DNA of 64,000 nucleotides from Hymenobacter duratus (GCF_014698995.1 NZ_JACWZZ010000001.1:888501-952500), one strand, 5' to 3'. Positions 32,652 to 41,137 are shown, numbered from the stretch's first letter. Made by a program: numbers and translations. Notes: generated from the sequence alone by a model not told the origin.

Positions 32652-34016
32652 TTAGCGCAACCGCACCTCGTTGTTCTGAGCCATACGATAAATAGTAGAC
32701 TTCCCGATTTGCAGCTTGTCGGCAACCTGCATAATATTCCCTTGGTGTGCATCTAAATAGCGCTGCACAATGGCCGCTATCTGAGTCCGCAGCGACTCGG
32801 CGGCTGGCGCCTGCCCGTTGGTGCTGCTGCCCTGTATGCGCAACGACAGGTCCTGGGGCAGAATGGTGTCCTGCTCGGCCAGCACCGCCGCCAGCTCTAT
32901 AATGGCTTTCAATTCGCGCACGTTGCCCGGGAAGGGGTAGCGCAGCAGCAGGTTGCGAGCCTCATCAGAAAGGCGGCAGGGAGTCATTTTATTCTGGTGG
33001 CAGAAATCACTCAGGAATGACTCTGCCAGCATCAGGATATCCTGGCCCCGCTCGCGCAGAGGCGGTAGCACAATCGGCAGGCCCAGCAGCCGGTAGTACA
33101 GGTCTTCGCGGAAACGGCCCTTCTGTACCTGCTCTGCCAGATCATGGTGGGTGGCTACCATCAGACGGGCGTCGAATGCAATGGGCTGGCCGCCGCCCAC
33201 CCGCATTACCTCCCGTTCCTGCAGCACTCGCAGCAGCTTGGCCTGCAGGTCCAGTGGCATTTCGGCAATTTCATCGAGAAACAGGGTGCCGCGGTGGGCT
33301 TCCTCAAACCGCCCGATGCGGCGGCTGATAGCTCCCGTAAACGCCCCTTTCTCATGGCCGAACAGCTCACTTTCCAGCAGCTCCCGCGGAATGGCTGCTA
33401 CGTTTACAGCCACGAATGCCTGCTCGCGGCGGGGCGATAAATAATGAATGGCTTTGGCCACCAGTTCCTTGCCAGTGCCAGTTTCGCCGCTCAGCGACAC
33501 GGTGATATTGGTGCGCGCAGCTTTTTCGATGAGGGTGCTGAGCTGCTGCATCTGAGGGCTGCTGCCCAGAATGGCGCGGCCCGGCTCGTATTTCATGCCA
33601 ATCTGCTCACGCAAACGCTCGTTTTCACGGCGTAGCTGCAGTTGTTTGCGCACATTCCCAACGGAGTTCCAGAGACGGTCGGCTGTCTCTTCGTCCTTCA
33701 CCAGGTAGTCATACGCACCCTGGCGCAACAGCCCAATGGCGGTGCGCACATCTTCCTGGCCCGAAATAATGATGACAGCCACCTCAGGCAGCCGCTCCTT
33801 AATCTGGCGCAGTACCTGGTCGCCTTTGCCATCGGGCAGCGAGTAGTCCAGCGTAATCAGGTCGGGCTTTTCGCCCAGATGGTCGAGGCAGGCTTGGGCA
33901 GTAGTGAAGCGCTGCACCTGGTAGTCGGGGTTCTGGGCAAGCTTGTACTCAAGAAGCTCGCCGTACCAGGCATTGTCCTCGACAATAAAAATATGAACAG
34001 CGGAAGAAACAGACAT
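32652..34016 (-). CDS. NtrC-family sigma-54-dependent response regulator
   Basis: A 454-residue activator. The receiver domain (about 5-120) has phosphoacceptor D57 in LITLDYSLPDGKG. The AAA+ domain (about 148-380) has Walker A GETGTGKE near 178, the sigma-54 contact loop GAFTGA near 225 and Walker B GTLFLDEIAEMP near 243. The Fis-type helix-turn-helix closes the protein (ADKLQIGKSTIYRMAQ, about 432-447). Such proteins act as hexamers at upstream sites and open sigma-54 promoters. It is first in an operon with the hybrid kinase and is divergent from the surface protein at 34370, which has a near-consensus sigma-54 promoter. Confidence 0.95.
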   Translation of the reverse strand: MSVSSAVHIFIVEDNAWYGELLEYKLAQNPDYQVQRFTTAQACLDHLGEKPDLITLDYSLPDGKGDQVLRQIKERLPEVAVIIISGQEDVRTAIGLLRQGAYDYLVKDEETADRLWNSVGNVRKQLQLRRENERLREQIGMKYEPGRAILGSSPQMQQLSTLIEKAARTNITVSLSGETGTGKELVAKAIHYLSPRREQAFVAVNVAAIPRELLESELFGHEKGAFTGAISRRIGRFEEAHRGTLFLDEIAEMPLDLQAKLLRVLQEREVMRVGGGQPIAFDARLMVATHHDLAEQVQKGRFREDLYYRLLGLPIVLPPLRERGQDILMLAESFLSDFCHQNKMTPCRLSDEARNLLLRYPFPGNVRELKAIIELAAVLAEQDTILPQDLSLRIQGSSTNGQAPAAESLRTQIAAIVQRYLDAHQGNIMQVADKLQIGKSTIYRMAQNNEVRLR

Positions 34017-34369
34017 TTGAATCAGAAGGGCTTAGCCTGCCGTTGCCTGTATAATCGGATAGCAGAAGCACCTGCCAATTGCTGAAGTAACGCGCGTTGG
34101 GAGAGTGTTTTGGGCCAATTATACAGTTTTCAATAGCTCAGGTAGGGGTGGATGGAGGCGGAGTGCGAGTATAGCGGGGAAAAACGGGCTTTGCCATATT
34201 TTCTCTAAATGGGAAGAGTAATCTACAATTGGGAAAATATATAATTTTAATTATATTAATAAGTGACTGATTATCAGAAAGTATAATTTGAAAATGTTCA
34301 ATGGCAGCTGTATTGTACAAGCAGAAATAACCCTCTTCGGATTGGTACCGGAGAATATTCTGCTCTACT
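34017..34369. other. AT-rich regulatory region between activator and surface-protein genes
   Basis: 353 bases between divergent genes. The central part (about 34180-34300) is strongly AT-rich. It contains the sigma-54-like element listed at 34302-34317. No enhancer palindrome for the activator could be defined by eye. Confidence 0.6.
34302..34317 (+). promoter_or_regulatory. Candidate sigma-54 promoter of the surface protein
   Basis: TGGCAGCTGTATTGTA fits the -24/-12 layout TGGCAc-N5-TTGCa. The -24 GG (34303-34304) and the -12 TTG (34313-34315) are correctly spaced, but the usual C after the -12 G is T. Transcription would start near 34328, about 40 bases before the ATG at 34370. The adjacent divergent gene encodes a sigma-54 activator. 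Confidence 0.5.
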
Positions 34370-36499
34370 ATGGAACGCACCTACTACTCCCGCATACTCG
34401 CGCTGGCAGCTTTATGGCTGCTGCTAGGCACCGCTACCAGCATGGCCGCCAGGCCCGCCGTCTATGGCACAGGATCAGCACAAGAAATAGTTTCATGTGG
34501 GCTACCCCTTACCTGTGGCTCAGTTTCGTTTAGGAACAGGGCCTCAAACAATGACTTTACCGATTATGCTACCCTCAACCTGCCCTTGCTGGGATTGGGA
34601 GTTGTACCGGTTGGAGTCAACGTACGAATGTCGGGCCGGGTGCTGAAGAATTCGCGCGCCGGCTTTGTAATCGGCTCCAGCAGCATCCTGTCGGCAATTG
34701 GTCCTATCAGAATCAAGACGTACGACGGCACAACCGAGAAAGAGTCTCTGACGGTCACGTCTCTGGCCAGCACAGTGCTCGGCTCGGGCGCTCCGGGACG
34801 CCTGGAGTTTGTCGCGAAAGAGGAATTCGACCATCTGGAAATTATAGCCACCTCGCTGGTAGGTGTCGACTATGATATTCGGGTGTACTATGCCTACGGG
34901 GTAGATGCCAACGTGGTAGAAACAGCCACAGGAGTGGTGTCGCGCTTTCCGAGTCCGGCTGCCGGTGTGAATTACAGCACGGAGGTTGTGGATAATGGCG
35001 TGAGTGTCTGCGTTAATTCCGGCGTGCAGAACCCGTCCTTCGCGGCCGATGCTTCTCTGACCAACTATGCGACCTTCAACTCGGTACTGGGCGTCAGCTG
35101 CCCCAACTCCCTGAAAGTAAAGCTGGAAAACGGCGTGCCGGGCGGCTACTATGCCGGGTTTGTAGTAGGCAAACAAGGCCTTGCCGATATCAGTCTGCTG
35201 GGCGGGCTGCGCCTCACCACATACCTGAATGGCGAGCCACGGGAAAGTGTCACTGGTCTGGAGTTGCTTACGGTAACGGCGCTGCCCAACGACCAGTATC
35301 AGATCAGCTTCCCGACAAATCGGGCGTTTGATGAGGTGAAGCTGACGCGCAGCAGCGGGTTGAGCGTGCTCGATGGCCTGGAAGTGTACTATGGCTTTGG
35401 CCTGGAGCCCGGCGTGTTCAAGGACCAGACCCCAGTGCGCTCAGACTTCTCGAGTGGCGCCGCCGGCCAGGTCTCGTATTCGGGGAGCGGTAGCATTCAG
35501 AATCCGCAAAACATAGCCAATGCTAGCCTCACTGATTATGCCGAAATCAGGACCAGTGTAGTAGGGGTACTGACTTCGAATGCTGTGCGCGTGAACCTCA
35601 ACGGTAGTGGCCAGGCGGGCAATGCTGCTGGCGTAGTGCTGAACACAGGTGCCGGGCTGTTGAATACGCAGCTGCTCAACGACATCACCATTCGCACCTA
35701 CGACAGCAACAACCGGTTGCTGGAAACAGCTAGCGGGGCGTCGCTGCTTTCGCAGGGTTTGCTGACCAACGGGAATACCGAAGTGTATTTCAATACGACG
35801 CAGAATTTCCAGCGGGTAGAAATAGAAATCAACACCACGCTGTCGGTATTCGACCGCACCCGCATTCTGTATGCCTTTGCCGAAGACCGTCCCAATGGCT
35901 TCCCGCTGACCATCACGGCCCCCGGCCCGCTGCCGGTCGAGCTGGCTGCTTTCGATGCCAAGGCATCGGGGGTGGCAGTAGATGTTGCCTGGAGAACGGC
36001 GTCCGAAACTAACAACAGCTATTTCCTGGTGGAGCGGGCACTTCAGGCCAAAGATGGTTTCAAAGCGGTAGGCCGGGTAGAAGGAGCCGGTAGCAGCACG
36101 GGCCGCTCCTACAGCTTCCGCGACGAAACAGCCGGCAAAGCAGGGGCGGCTACGCTCTACTACCGTCTGCGGCAGGTTGATACCGATGGCACCAGCCAGT
36201 TTTCTCCGGTGGCAGTAGTAACGCTGAATCCATCCAAAGCCGAGGTGCTGGCCGTGTACCCCAATCCTGCTGCCAGCTCCGACGCGGTGACTATTGAGTT
36301 GCAGGCTTTCGGCGAGAATGCGCCTGGCCTCTTGAAAATCTATGATACTCAGGGAAAGCTGCTGCGCCAGATGCCTGCTTCCAAGGCAGTGATGAGCCTG
36401 CAAGGTGAGGTTCTGCCCGCTGGCCTTTACAACGTGGTGCTGACCGGCAGCCAGGGCCAGAAGTTGGGCAGCCAGCGCCTGGTCGTGACAGGGCGCTAG
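34370..36499 (+). CDS. T9SS-secreted surface protein with three internal repeats
   Basis: A 709-residue exported protein. A signal peptide (about 1-27, ends TSMAARP) is followed by three diverged repeats of about 150 residues. Each starts with DFTDYATLN, SLTNYATFN or SLTDYAEIR, continues with an AGFVIG/AGFVVG/AGVVLN strand and an IRIKTYD/LRLTTYL/ITIRTYD strand, and ends with a VYYAYG, VYYGFG or LYAFAED strand. After VELAAFDAKA comes a fibronectin-like domain (about 525-620) and a T9SS type A sorting domain (about 630-709, VLAVYPNPAASSDAVTI to LVVTGR). The protein is probably released to or displayed on the cell surface. The repeats suggest an adhesin or matrix protein, but no named family was recognised. 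Confidence 0.85.
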   Translation: MERTYYSRILALAALWLLLGTATSMAARPAVYGTGSAQEIVSCGLPLTCGSVSFRNRASNNDFTDYATLNLPLLGLGVVPVGVNVRMSGRVLKNSRAGFVIGSSSILSAIGPIRIKTYDGTTEKESLTVTSLASTVLGSGAPGRLEFVAKEEFDHLEIIATSLVGVDYDIRVYYAYGVDANVVETATGVVSRFPSPAAGVNYSTEVVDNGVSVCVNSGVQNPSFAADASLTNYATFNSVLGVSCPNSLKVKLENGVPGGYYAGFVVGKQGLADISLLGGLRLTTYLNGEPRESVTGLELLTVTALPNDQYQISFPTNRAFDEVKLTRSSGLSVLDGLEVYYGFGLEPGVFKDQTPVRSDFSSGAAGQVSYSGSGSIQNPQNIANASLTDYAEIRTSVVGVLTSNAVRVNLNGSGQAGNAAGVVLNTGAGLLNTQLLNDITIRTYDSNNRLLETASGASLLSQGLLTNGNTEVYFNTTQNFQRVEIEINTTLSVFDRTRILYAFAEDRPNGFPLTITAPGPLPVELAAFDAKASGVAVDVAWRTASETNNSYFLVERALQAKDGFKAVGRVEGAGSSTGRSYSFRDETAGKAGAATLYYRLRQVDTDGTSQFSPVAVVTLNPSKAEVLAVYPNPAASSDAVTIELQAFGENAPGLLKIYDTQGKLLRQMPASKAVMSLQGEVLPAGLYNVVLTGSQGQKLGSQRLVVTGR

Positions 36500-36529
36500 C
36501 ACTCCGGCTGCCTCGTTCGTTTAGAAGGC

Positions 36530-36564
36530 AAAAAGGCCCGTCGGTACCACCGGCGGGCCTTTTT
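36530..36564. terminator. Bidirectional terminator between convergent T9SS genes
   Basis: AAAAAGGCCCGTCGG pairs with CCGGCGGGCCTTTTT (one G-T pair) around a short loop, with T runs on both strands. It lies between the stops at 36499 and 36582. Confidence 0.88.
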
Positions 36565-36581
36565 CTATGTAGCACTGTCGG

Positions 36582-38210
36582 CTATTCTGTGTCGGAGCGG
36601 AGCAGGCGGGCCACTTGGCGGCCATCGGCAGTGCGGGCCAGATATAGGCCGGGCGCAACCGAAGCGGCAGGCTGCCATGTTACTTCCCCGGTAGCGGCGC
36701 TGCGCAGCGTTGCTACCTGCCGGCCGAGCCGGTCGAATATAGTTACGTCTTGCACGCCAGCCTGAGCCAGCCGGAAGCTTACCTGGCCTGAGAATGGCGT
36801 AGGCACAGCGGCCAAAGTCGTTACTGCTTTGGCGGTGGCGGTTGAAGTAGCCAGCGTTGTGTTCGTGACGCGGAAGGTGAGCGTCTGCTGGGTTACGCCT
36901 TTGATGGGACAGGCATTGTCTGTGGTAGTAACAGTGCAGTAGTACAAGCCGGGCCGCAGGGTGGCCGGGGGTAGCCAGTTCAGTTGGGCAGTAGGCTGCA
37001 TGCCAGGAGCCGAAGGTGTAAATTCGGAATTCGGGAGTGTTTGCTCCGCATTGCTAGTGAGCGTCAGAATCTGACCGGAATTGGGGTCGGTGCCTGCCAG
37101 ATTCAGGCTGATGAGCCGGCCGGCTGTCACAGGAATAACGGCGCTGGCTGCCTGGCTCGTGCCGTTAATTGTAATCGGGGCAAGGCTCGGATTCTGGTTG
37201 ATTCCACAGTTTGAGACAATGAAAATCATGTCGCGCCTTACACTGCCGATGTGGAAATAGGTGTTGTTGGGCATACGGCGGTACTCATCTACCTTCACTA
37301 CCACCGCGTACTTGTTCTGGGCCTGCTGCGCAGTAGAGGTACCCGCAATAAACAGGTAAGGCGTGAACGACATAGAACCCATGGCGGGGTTGAAGATGAA
37401 GCTGGGCGTCGCCGTTTTTACCGGGCAAGCCCCCGTAAACGAAAAGGAGGAGAGGGGGTAAGTGGGACTGTAAGTAGACAAGGTGGTAGGCAGCGTTGCT
37501 ACACACGGCACACCACCGTTCGTGTCCGACAGGTCTATGATGCCGCCAGCAGAAACGGGCAGGTAGGTAGCCGGCGTACTGCAGCCCAGCATCGGGCGGT
37601 CCAGAGAATAAACCAGCGAATCACCATCGGCATCAAAAGCCAGGTGGCTGAGTGTGGTGGGCAGCTTCCAGCCGACAAACTGCAGAGCCTGGGTAGCAAA
37701 CACCGGGGAATGATTCTCCAGTACCTGGCCGGCGCCCATATTGTTGAGGGTTGCCTCGTAGTACATGTCCGTATTGCCCATGATATTTGCCAGGTCGGGC
37801 CGGGCGTTATCCGTTACGCTGATACGCCATTCCGTGGCCGGGTTTAGGGTCACGATGGTTTCGTAGCGGGCCAGTTCCGTATTCACGGGTAAGCCAGATC
37901 CGCAAGGGCTCGGGCCTCCTGTGGCACTGGGGCAATAAGGCGAGCCAACCGTAGAGCTCAGAAGCGGCGCAACCGACGTAATAACACCCGGGCCCGTTGT
38001 AACGCAGCCCGTCGAGCGGCATGTGAACGTAGCATTACTGTAGACCGCAACCCCGCTACAATCACGAAATACGGTGAGAACCAGCTTGTAGCGGTTGTTG
38101 CCAAGGGCCTCATAGGTCAGGTCACCGCCGAGGAAGTGAGAAGCCTGTACCGCGGGAAACCGTAGCAACAGCAGAGCGGCCAGGAAGAGGAAGGGTAGGC
38201 GTTTCATCAT
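36582..38210 (-). CDS. T9SS-secreted protein of the gliding-motility-associated surface family
   Basis: A 542-residue secreted protein. A signal peptide (about 1-23, ends VQASHF) leads into a domain common at the N terminus of large Bacteroidota surface proteins: FLGGDLTYEALGNNRYKLVL, TVFRDCSGV, NHSPVF and LAFDADGDSLVYSL. Several cysteines (FTCRSTGC, SPYCPS, SPCGSG, MLGCS) suggest disulfides. Residues about 460-542 are a T9SS type A sorting domain (TPFSGQVSFRLAQAGVQDVT to RQVARLLRS). In other species this layout is combined with PKD or gliding-motility C-terminal domains; here the protein is short. Binding target unknown. Confidence 0.85.
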   Translation of the reverse strand: MMKRLPFLFLAALLLLRFPAVQASHFLGGDLTYEALGNNRYKLVLTVFRDCSGVAVYSNATFTCRSTGCVTTGPGVITSVAPLLSSTVGSPYCPSATGGPSPCGSGLPVNTELARYETIVTLNPATEWRISVTDNARPDLANIMGNTDMYYEATLNNMGAGQVLENHSPVFATQALQFVGWKLPTTLSHLAFDADGDSLVYSLDRPMLGCSTPATYLPVSAGGIIDLSDTNGGVPCVATLPTTLSTYSPTYPLSSFSFTGACPVKTATPSFIFNPAMGSMSFTPYLFIAGTSTAQQAQNKYAVVVKVDEYRRMPNNTYFHIGSVRRDMIFIVSNCGINQNPSLAPITINGTSQAASAVIPVTAGRLISLNLAGTDPNSGQILTLTSNAEQTLPNSEFTPSAPGMQPTAQLNWLPPATLRPGLYYCTVTTTDNACPIKGVTQQTLTFRVTNTTLATSTATAKAVTTLAAVPTPFSGQVSFRLAQAGVQDVTIFDRLGRQVATLRSAATGEVTWQPAASVAPGLYLARTADGRQVARLLRSDTE

Positions 38211-38536
38211 GAGATAAAAGATATGAGTGGAAAAACAATGGCATGCACAAGAACCATGCTTAAAAATATAAATACAACTATATGACTGTTGATTTTTCTA
38301 AGTAGAGGAAAGCAGGGAGTATAGGGGTGTCGTACAGGATTATGGCTGCTGGTCAGAATATTGGTATTTTCTGCCTAGTATTCGTCAGAAATAAGTAGAA
38401 TCCAGACATAGCAACAGAATGATAATATTCCTTGCTGTTGCCGCTGCCTGCTGCGTCGCACCTTTGTGGTAGGTGCGGCCACCGGTGGCTGCCCCATCTT
38501 CTGCTGGCTTTCCGTTCCACTTTCCCCTTCCTTTCC
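38211..38536. other. Intergenic region between divergent secreted-protein genes
   Basis: 326 bases, AT-rich between 38230 and 38430, GC-rich near the nuclease gene. CACCTTTG at 38459-38466 is a weak -7-like box for the nuclease gene. Nothing else stands out. Confidence 0.45.
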
Positions 38537-39421
38537 ATGACCCATTCAACTACCCGGTTCCTCGCGTGGGGGCTGCTTCTGGCGCTGGCCGCGTCGTGTG
38601 CCAAAGACGAACTGCCTGCTCCGCAGGCCGGCACTGCCGTACAGTCGTCGGATGCCAGCGCCACCCGCGACGGCAACCTGGCGCTTGGCAACCCCAGCGG
38701 TGCCGTTGCCGATGTCAGCCAGTACTGGAACTACCTGCTCGTAAAACCTCAGTTCACCATGTCATATCACCGCGACCGGGCTGTGCCGAACTGGGTTAGC
38801 TGGCACCTGAGCAGCGCTTGGCTGGGCAGCACACCCCGCCAGGATAATTTCGCTCCCGATAATGCGCTGCCCTCCGGCTGGTTCAAAGCCAGCAGCAGCA
38901 GCTACAGCGGCTCCGGCTTCGACCGTGGCCACAACTGCCCCAGCGCCGACCGCACCGGCTCCGTAGCCGACAATTCGGCCACCTTCCTGATGTCGAACAT
39001 GATGCCCCAGGCCCCGAACAACAACCAGCGTACCTGGGCAAGCCTGGAAAGCTACTGCCGGACGCTCGTTGATGCGGGCAATGAGCTTTATATCATCTGT
39101 GGCAGCTATGGCAAAGGCGGCACAGGCTCCAACGGCTACGCTACCACCGTGGCCAGCGGCAAGATTACCGTGCCGGCGCGTTGCTGGAAGGTGGTGGTGG
39201 TGCTGCCCAACGGTTCCGGCGACGCCAGCCGCGTTACGAGCAGCACCCGCGTCATTGCCATCAATACGCCCAACGAAAACTCCCTGAACACAAGCTGGGG
39301 CACCTACCGCACCTCCGTCGATGCTATTGAGCAGGCAACGGGCTACAACCTGCTGTCAGCGGTAAGCACTACCGTACAAAACACCATCGAGTCACGGGTA
39401 GATACCGGCCCCACCAACTAG
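38537..39421 (+). CDS. DNA/RNA non-specific endonuclease, lipoprotein
   Basis: A 294-residue protein beginning MTHSTTRFLAWGLLLALAASC, a lipoprotein signal with Cys at 21. The nuclease domain (about 60-275) has the beta-beta-alpha-metal signature FDRGHNCPSADRT near 134-146, with the catalytic His in DRGH and the metal-binding Asn in MSNMMPQAPNNNQRTW near 155-170. It resembles the NUC1/Serratia nuclease family that degrades DNA and RNA with Mg2+. As a lipoprotein it would face the periplasm or the outside, suiting nutrient scavenging. The ATG before the signal is chosen over the open frame from 38432. Confidence 0.92.
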   Translation: MTHSTTRFLAWGLLLALAASCAKDELPAPQAGTAVQSSDASATRDGNLALGNPSGAVADVSQYWNYLLVKPQFTMSYHRDRAVPNWVSWHLSSAWLGSTPRQDNFAPDNALPSGWFKASSSSYSGSGFDRGHNCPSADRTGSVADNSATFLMSNMMPQAPNNNQRTWASLESYCRTLVDAGNELYIICGSYGKGGTGSNGYATTVASGKITVPARCWKVVVVLPNGSGDASRVTSSTRVIAINTPNENSLNTSWGTYRTSVDAIEQATGYNLLSAVSTTVQNTIESRVDTGPTN

Positions 39422-39439
39422 TCGGGTTTTGCCTGGCTC

Positions 39440-39480
39440 AACGGTTTTAGGATCCGGCGCTTACCGGCATCCGCCGTTTT
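39440..39480 (+). terminator. Possible terminator after the nuclease gene
   Basis: An outer AACGG/CCGTT stem and an inner GGATCCGG/CCGGCATCC stem around CGCTTA, followed by a short T run. It starts about 20 bases after the nuclease stop codon. Confidence 0.5.
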
Positions 39481-39587
39481 GCCGGAAGCTGTAATGGCAA
39501 GCCTGATTCTGAGGATCACGGAGTTAGGAAGTATATTAACATTCTGTTATTCTGACTTTCGCTTCAACTTCCCGGCTGCTCATCACG

Positions 39588-39657
39588 TACCTTTGTAGTG
39601 AGTGAAGTAAGTGGGAAATGTGAAGAGGATGGAGAGCCGCGCTGCAACGCGGCTCTC
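39588..39657 (+). other. Intergenic transcript candidate: -7 box followed by a strong hairpin
   Basis: TACCTTTG at 39588-39595 is an exact TAnnTTTG box. Forty bases later GAGAGCCGCG (39632-39641) and CGCGGCTCTC (39648-39657) form a perfect 10-bp stem. No T tract follows and no clear -33 element precedes, so a small RNA is only possible. The wider gap 39422-39789 holds no convincing gene; a 72-codon frame here runs through both hairpins and is not protein-like. Confidence 0.3.
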
Positions 39658-39726
39658 TGCATTTATGCCCGGCCGGCTACTGCAGTGCTTCCGCAGGCAC
39701 TCTGAGTTGAAAGGCTATTGTATGGC

Positions 39727-39769
39727 AAAAAGCCCCCGGCGTTTCCTCATTCGGAAAGGCCGGGGGCTT
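39727..39769. terminator. Terminator of the DUF4468-like gene
   Basis: AAGCCCCCGGC and GCCGGGGGCTT form an 11-bp stem with a nested TTTCC/GGAAA stem. On the minus strand it ends in a run of five T, 21 bases past the stop codon at 39790. Confidence 0.85.
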
Positions 39770-39789
39770 CTCATGAGCTGGCAGTTGGC

Positions 39790-40338
39790 TTATTCGATGG
39801 CACCGGCCGCCGGCCGGCTGTTCATGTAAGAACGAAACGACATGGCAATTTCGCTGGTCAGCGAACTGGCCTGAGCAGTTATCCGACGGTCGTTGTGCGT
39901 GCGGGCATTGGTCCGGTCCGCGGCGAGTTGAGCTACAAATTCCTCGAAAGGCACGGTTTCTTCGGGCTTTTTAGGGTCCGAGGCTATCCGTAGCTGGCCC
40001 ACGCTGTAGTCGTAGCCGGAGGCGAGCGTATGAAATACGAATTCGAACCGGACAGGTAGTTCCTGGAGCTGCCCCGAGGTAGTCGCGGTTTTAACTTTCA
40101 CCGTGCCCTCCGCCCGCAACTCGCCTTTCACCGCATCAGTGCTGATTACCTTTTTAGGCGAGTACGAGAAATGGTTTTCCACCCAGTCGGAGGCGCGCCG
40201 GAACAATACTGTCTGGTCGGGCTCCTCGTCCGCTACCCGTTCCGTGTAGCTGACAGGCATTGCGGTATCCTGGGCCTGTGCAGGCAGGGCCAGGCTTAGG
40301 ATACTGCCAATCACAAAACTGAGTACTACTTTTTTCAT
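39790..40338 (-). CDS. Exported protein with DUF4468-like domain
   Basis: A 182-residue secreted protein. A signal peptide (MKKVVLSFVIGSILSLALPAQAQ) is followed by a single domain resembling DUF4468, a TBP-like fold common in Bacteroidota: a helix with LFRRASDWVENHF, then strands KKVISTDAVKGELRAEGTVKV and VRFEFVFHTLASGYDYSVGQLRI. The C-terminal 60 residues are helical and polar. Function is unknown. It is a single gene with its own terminator. The family call is by pattern and moderately sure. Confidence 0.7.
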   Translation of the reverse strand: MKKVVLSFVIGSILSLALPAQAQDTAMPVSYTERVADEEPDQTVLFRRASDWVENHFSYSPKKVISTDAVKGELRAEGTVKVKTATTSGQLQELPVRFEFVFHTLASGYDYSVGQLRIASDPKKPEETVPFEEFVAQLAADRTNARTHNDRRITAQASSLTSEIAMSFRSYMNSRPAAGAIE

Positions 40339-40760
40339 GGGGAAGGGATTGAAAGCAGAGAAACCAGTGACACACTTCCTGCCACCTCTTCAATTGTGCT
40401 TGGTGAAGTAAGGTATGACTTTAGCAAGAAGGCCGACGTCCGGTATATACCCGGATCAGGCTGTAGAGTTGCACCGCAAAAAGACTATTCTGAAGGGCCG
40501 AATACTTAGTCGTGGTATTTCGGCAAAAATAGTATTATTTTTATGAATCAGCATGTCGTCTGTTGCCTGCTGCAGGAAGACGATAGTAAGCAGTAGCAAA
40601 GGTAAGCAGGAATGATGGCATGCGTCATGAAAAATGCGCTCCGCCAAAGTGATTGATAGTCAGCGGAATGTTATGATGTACAACTGTAGGTGTAGTTGGG
40701 TGAAAAAGTGGGCTGGATAAGGGGAGACAAAATTTTCTCAGAAAAAAAGTGAGAATAGTA
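40339..40760. other. AT-rich intergenic region
   Basis: About 420 bases upstream of the DUF4468-like gene and upstream of the small-RNA promoter. Composition is clearly more AT-rich than the rest of the window. No gene, repeat or strong hairpin was found. Confidence 0.5.
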
Positions 40761-40792
40761 TTTGGTGGCAATAGAGCGGAGTGGTACTTTTG
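40761..40792 (+). promoter_or_regulatory. Consensus promoter of the small-RNA candidate
   Basis: TTTG at 40761-40764 and TACTTTTG at 40785-40792 with 20 bases between them are an exact match to the Bacteroidota TTTG-N19-21-TAnnTTTG promoter. Transcription would start near 40799. Confidence 0.75.
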
Positions 40793-40798
40793 GGTCGT

Positions 40799-40948
40799 GC
40801 TTCAACTGAATCAATATTGTTTGATGAAGCGTGGGACTGAGCGAAACGCTGTCCTGCGAGATGACCGGAAGGTCATTTCCCCCGTTGATTTTTCCGGCTC
40901 TGTTGGTTTTGCTTTTTTCACCGCTTCCGTTTTCGAAGCGGTTTTTTT
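40799..40948 (+). ncRNA. Candidate structured small RNA of about 150 nt
   Basis: A consensus promoter ends six bases upstream, and a textbook terminator closes the transcript: CCGCTTC (40921-40927), seven-base loop, GAAGCGG, then seven T. Between them there are three local hairpins: GCTTCA/TGAAGC (40799-40804 with 40825-40830); GGAC and AGCG with CGCT and GTCC around AAA (40834-40854); and ATGACC/GGTCAT around a GGAA tetraloop (40861-40876). A pyrimidine- and T-rich single-stranded stretch follows (40877-40920). No open frame with a start codon fits. It does not show the SRP RNA signature or the long single hairpin of 6S RNA. Class unknown. Confidence 0.6.
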
Positions 40949-41032
40949 GTGCCCGGCTCACTCAGTCGACAGCGCCGAAACCAGCCGCTACCCCAGCCTT
41001 TTCTAATCTTCTCATCCCATCCGATACCGCTC

Positions 41033-41137
41033 ATGAACGACACCACCCTTGCCCAGCAGATGGTCGCCGGCGCTTCTGTTGCCACCCGCAACGTGCCCCT
41101 GAACACGGAACCCAGGCGGATGGTTGTGTTGCGCTAA
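41033..41137 (+). CDS. Possible 34-residue small ORF, perhaps a gene remnant
   Basis: Starts ATG and reads MNDTTLAQQMVAGASVATRN, then VPLNTEPRRMVVLR. The first 26 codons have the GC-rich third positions of real genes, while the last 8 do not, as if a longer gene had been cut. It lies 85 bases after the small-RNA terminator and 205 bases before the DHODH-like gene. The bases after it (41138-41342) hold a CCCGGC/GCCGGG hairpin near 41153 and no further gene. Function unknown. Confidence 0.3.
   Translation: MNDTTLAQQMVAGASVATRNVPLNTEPRRMVVLR

Noticed and set aside
40861..40876. Hairpin with GGAA loop considered as the SRP RNA core
   Set aside because: The flanking AGCAGCC and asymmetric internal loops of the SRP signature are absent, so it was kept as an unclassified small RNA.
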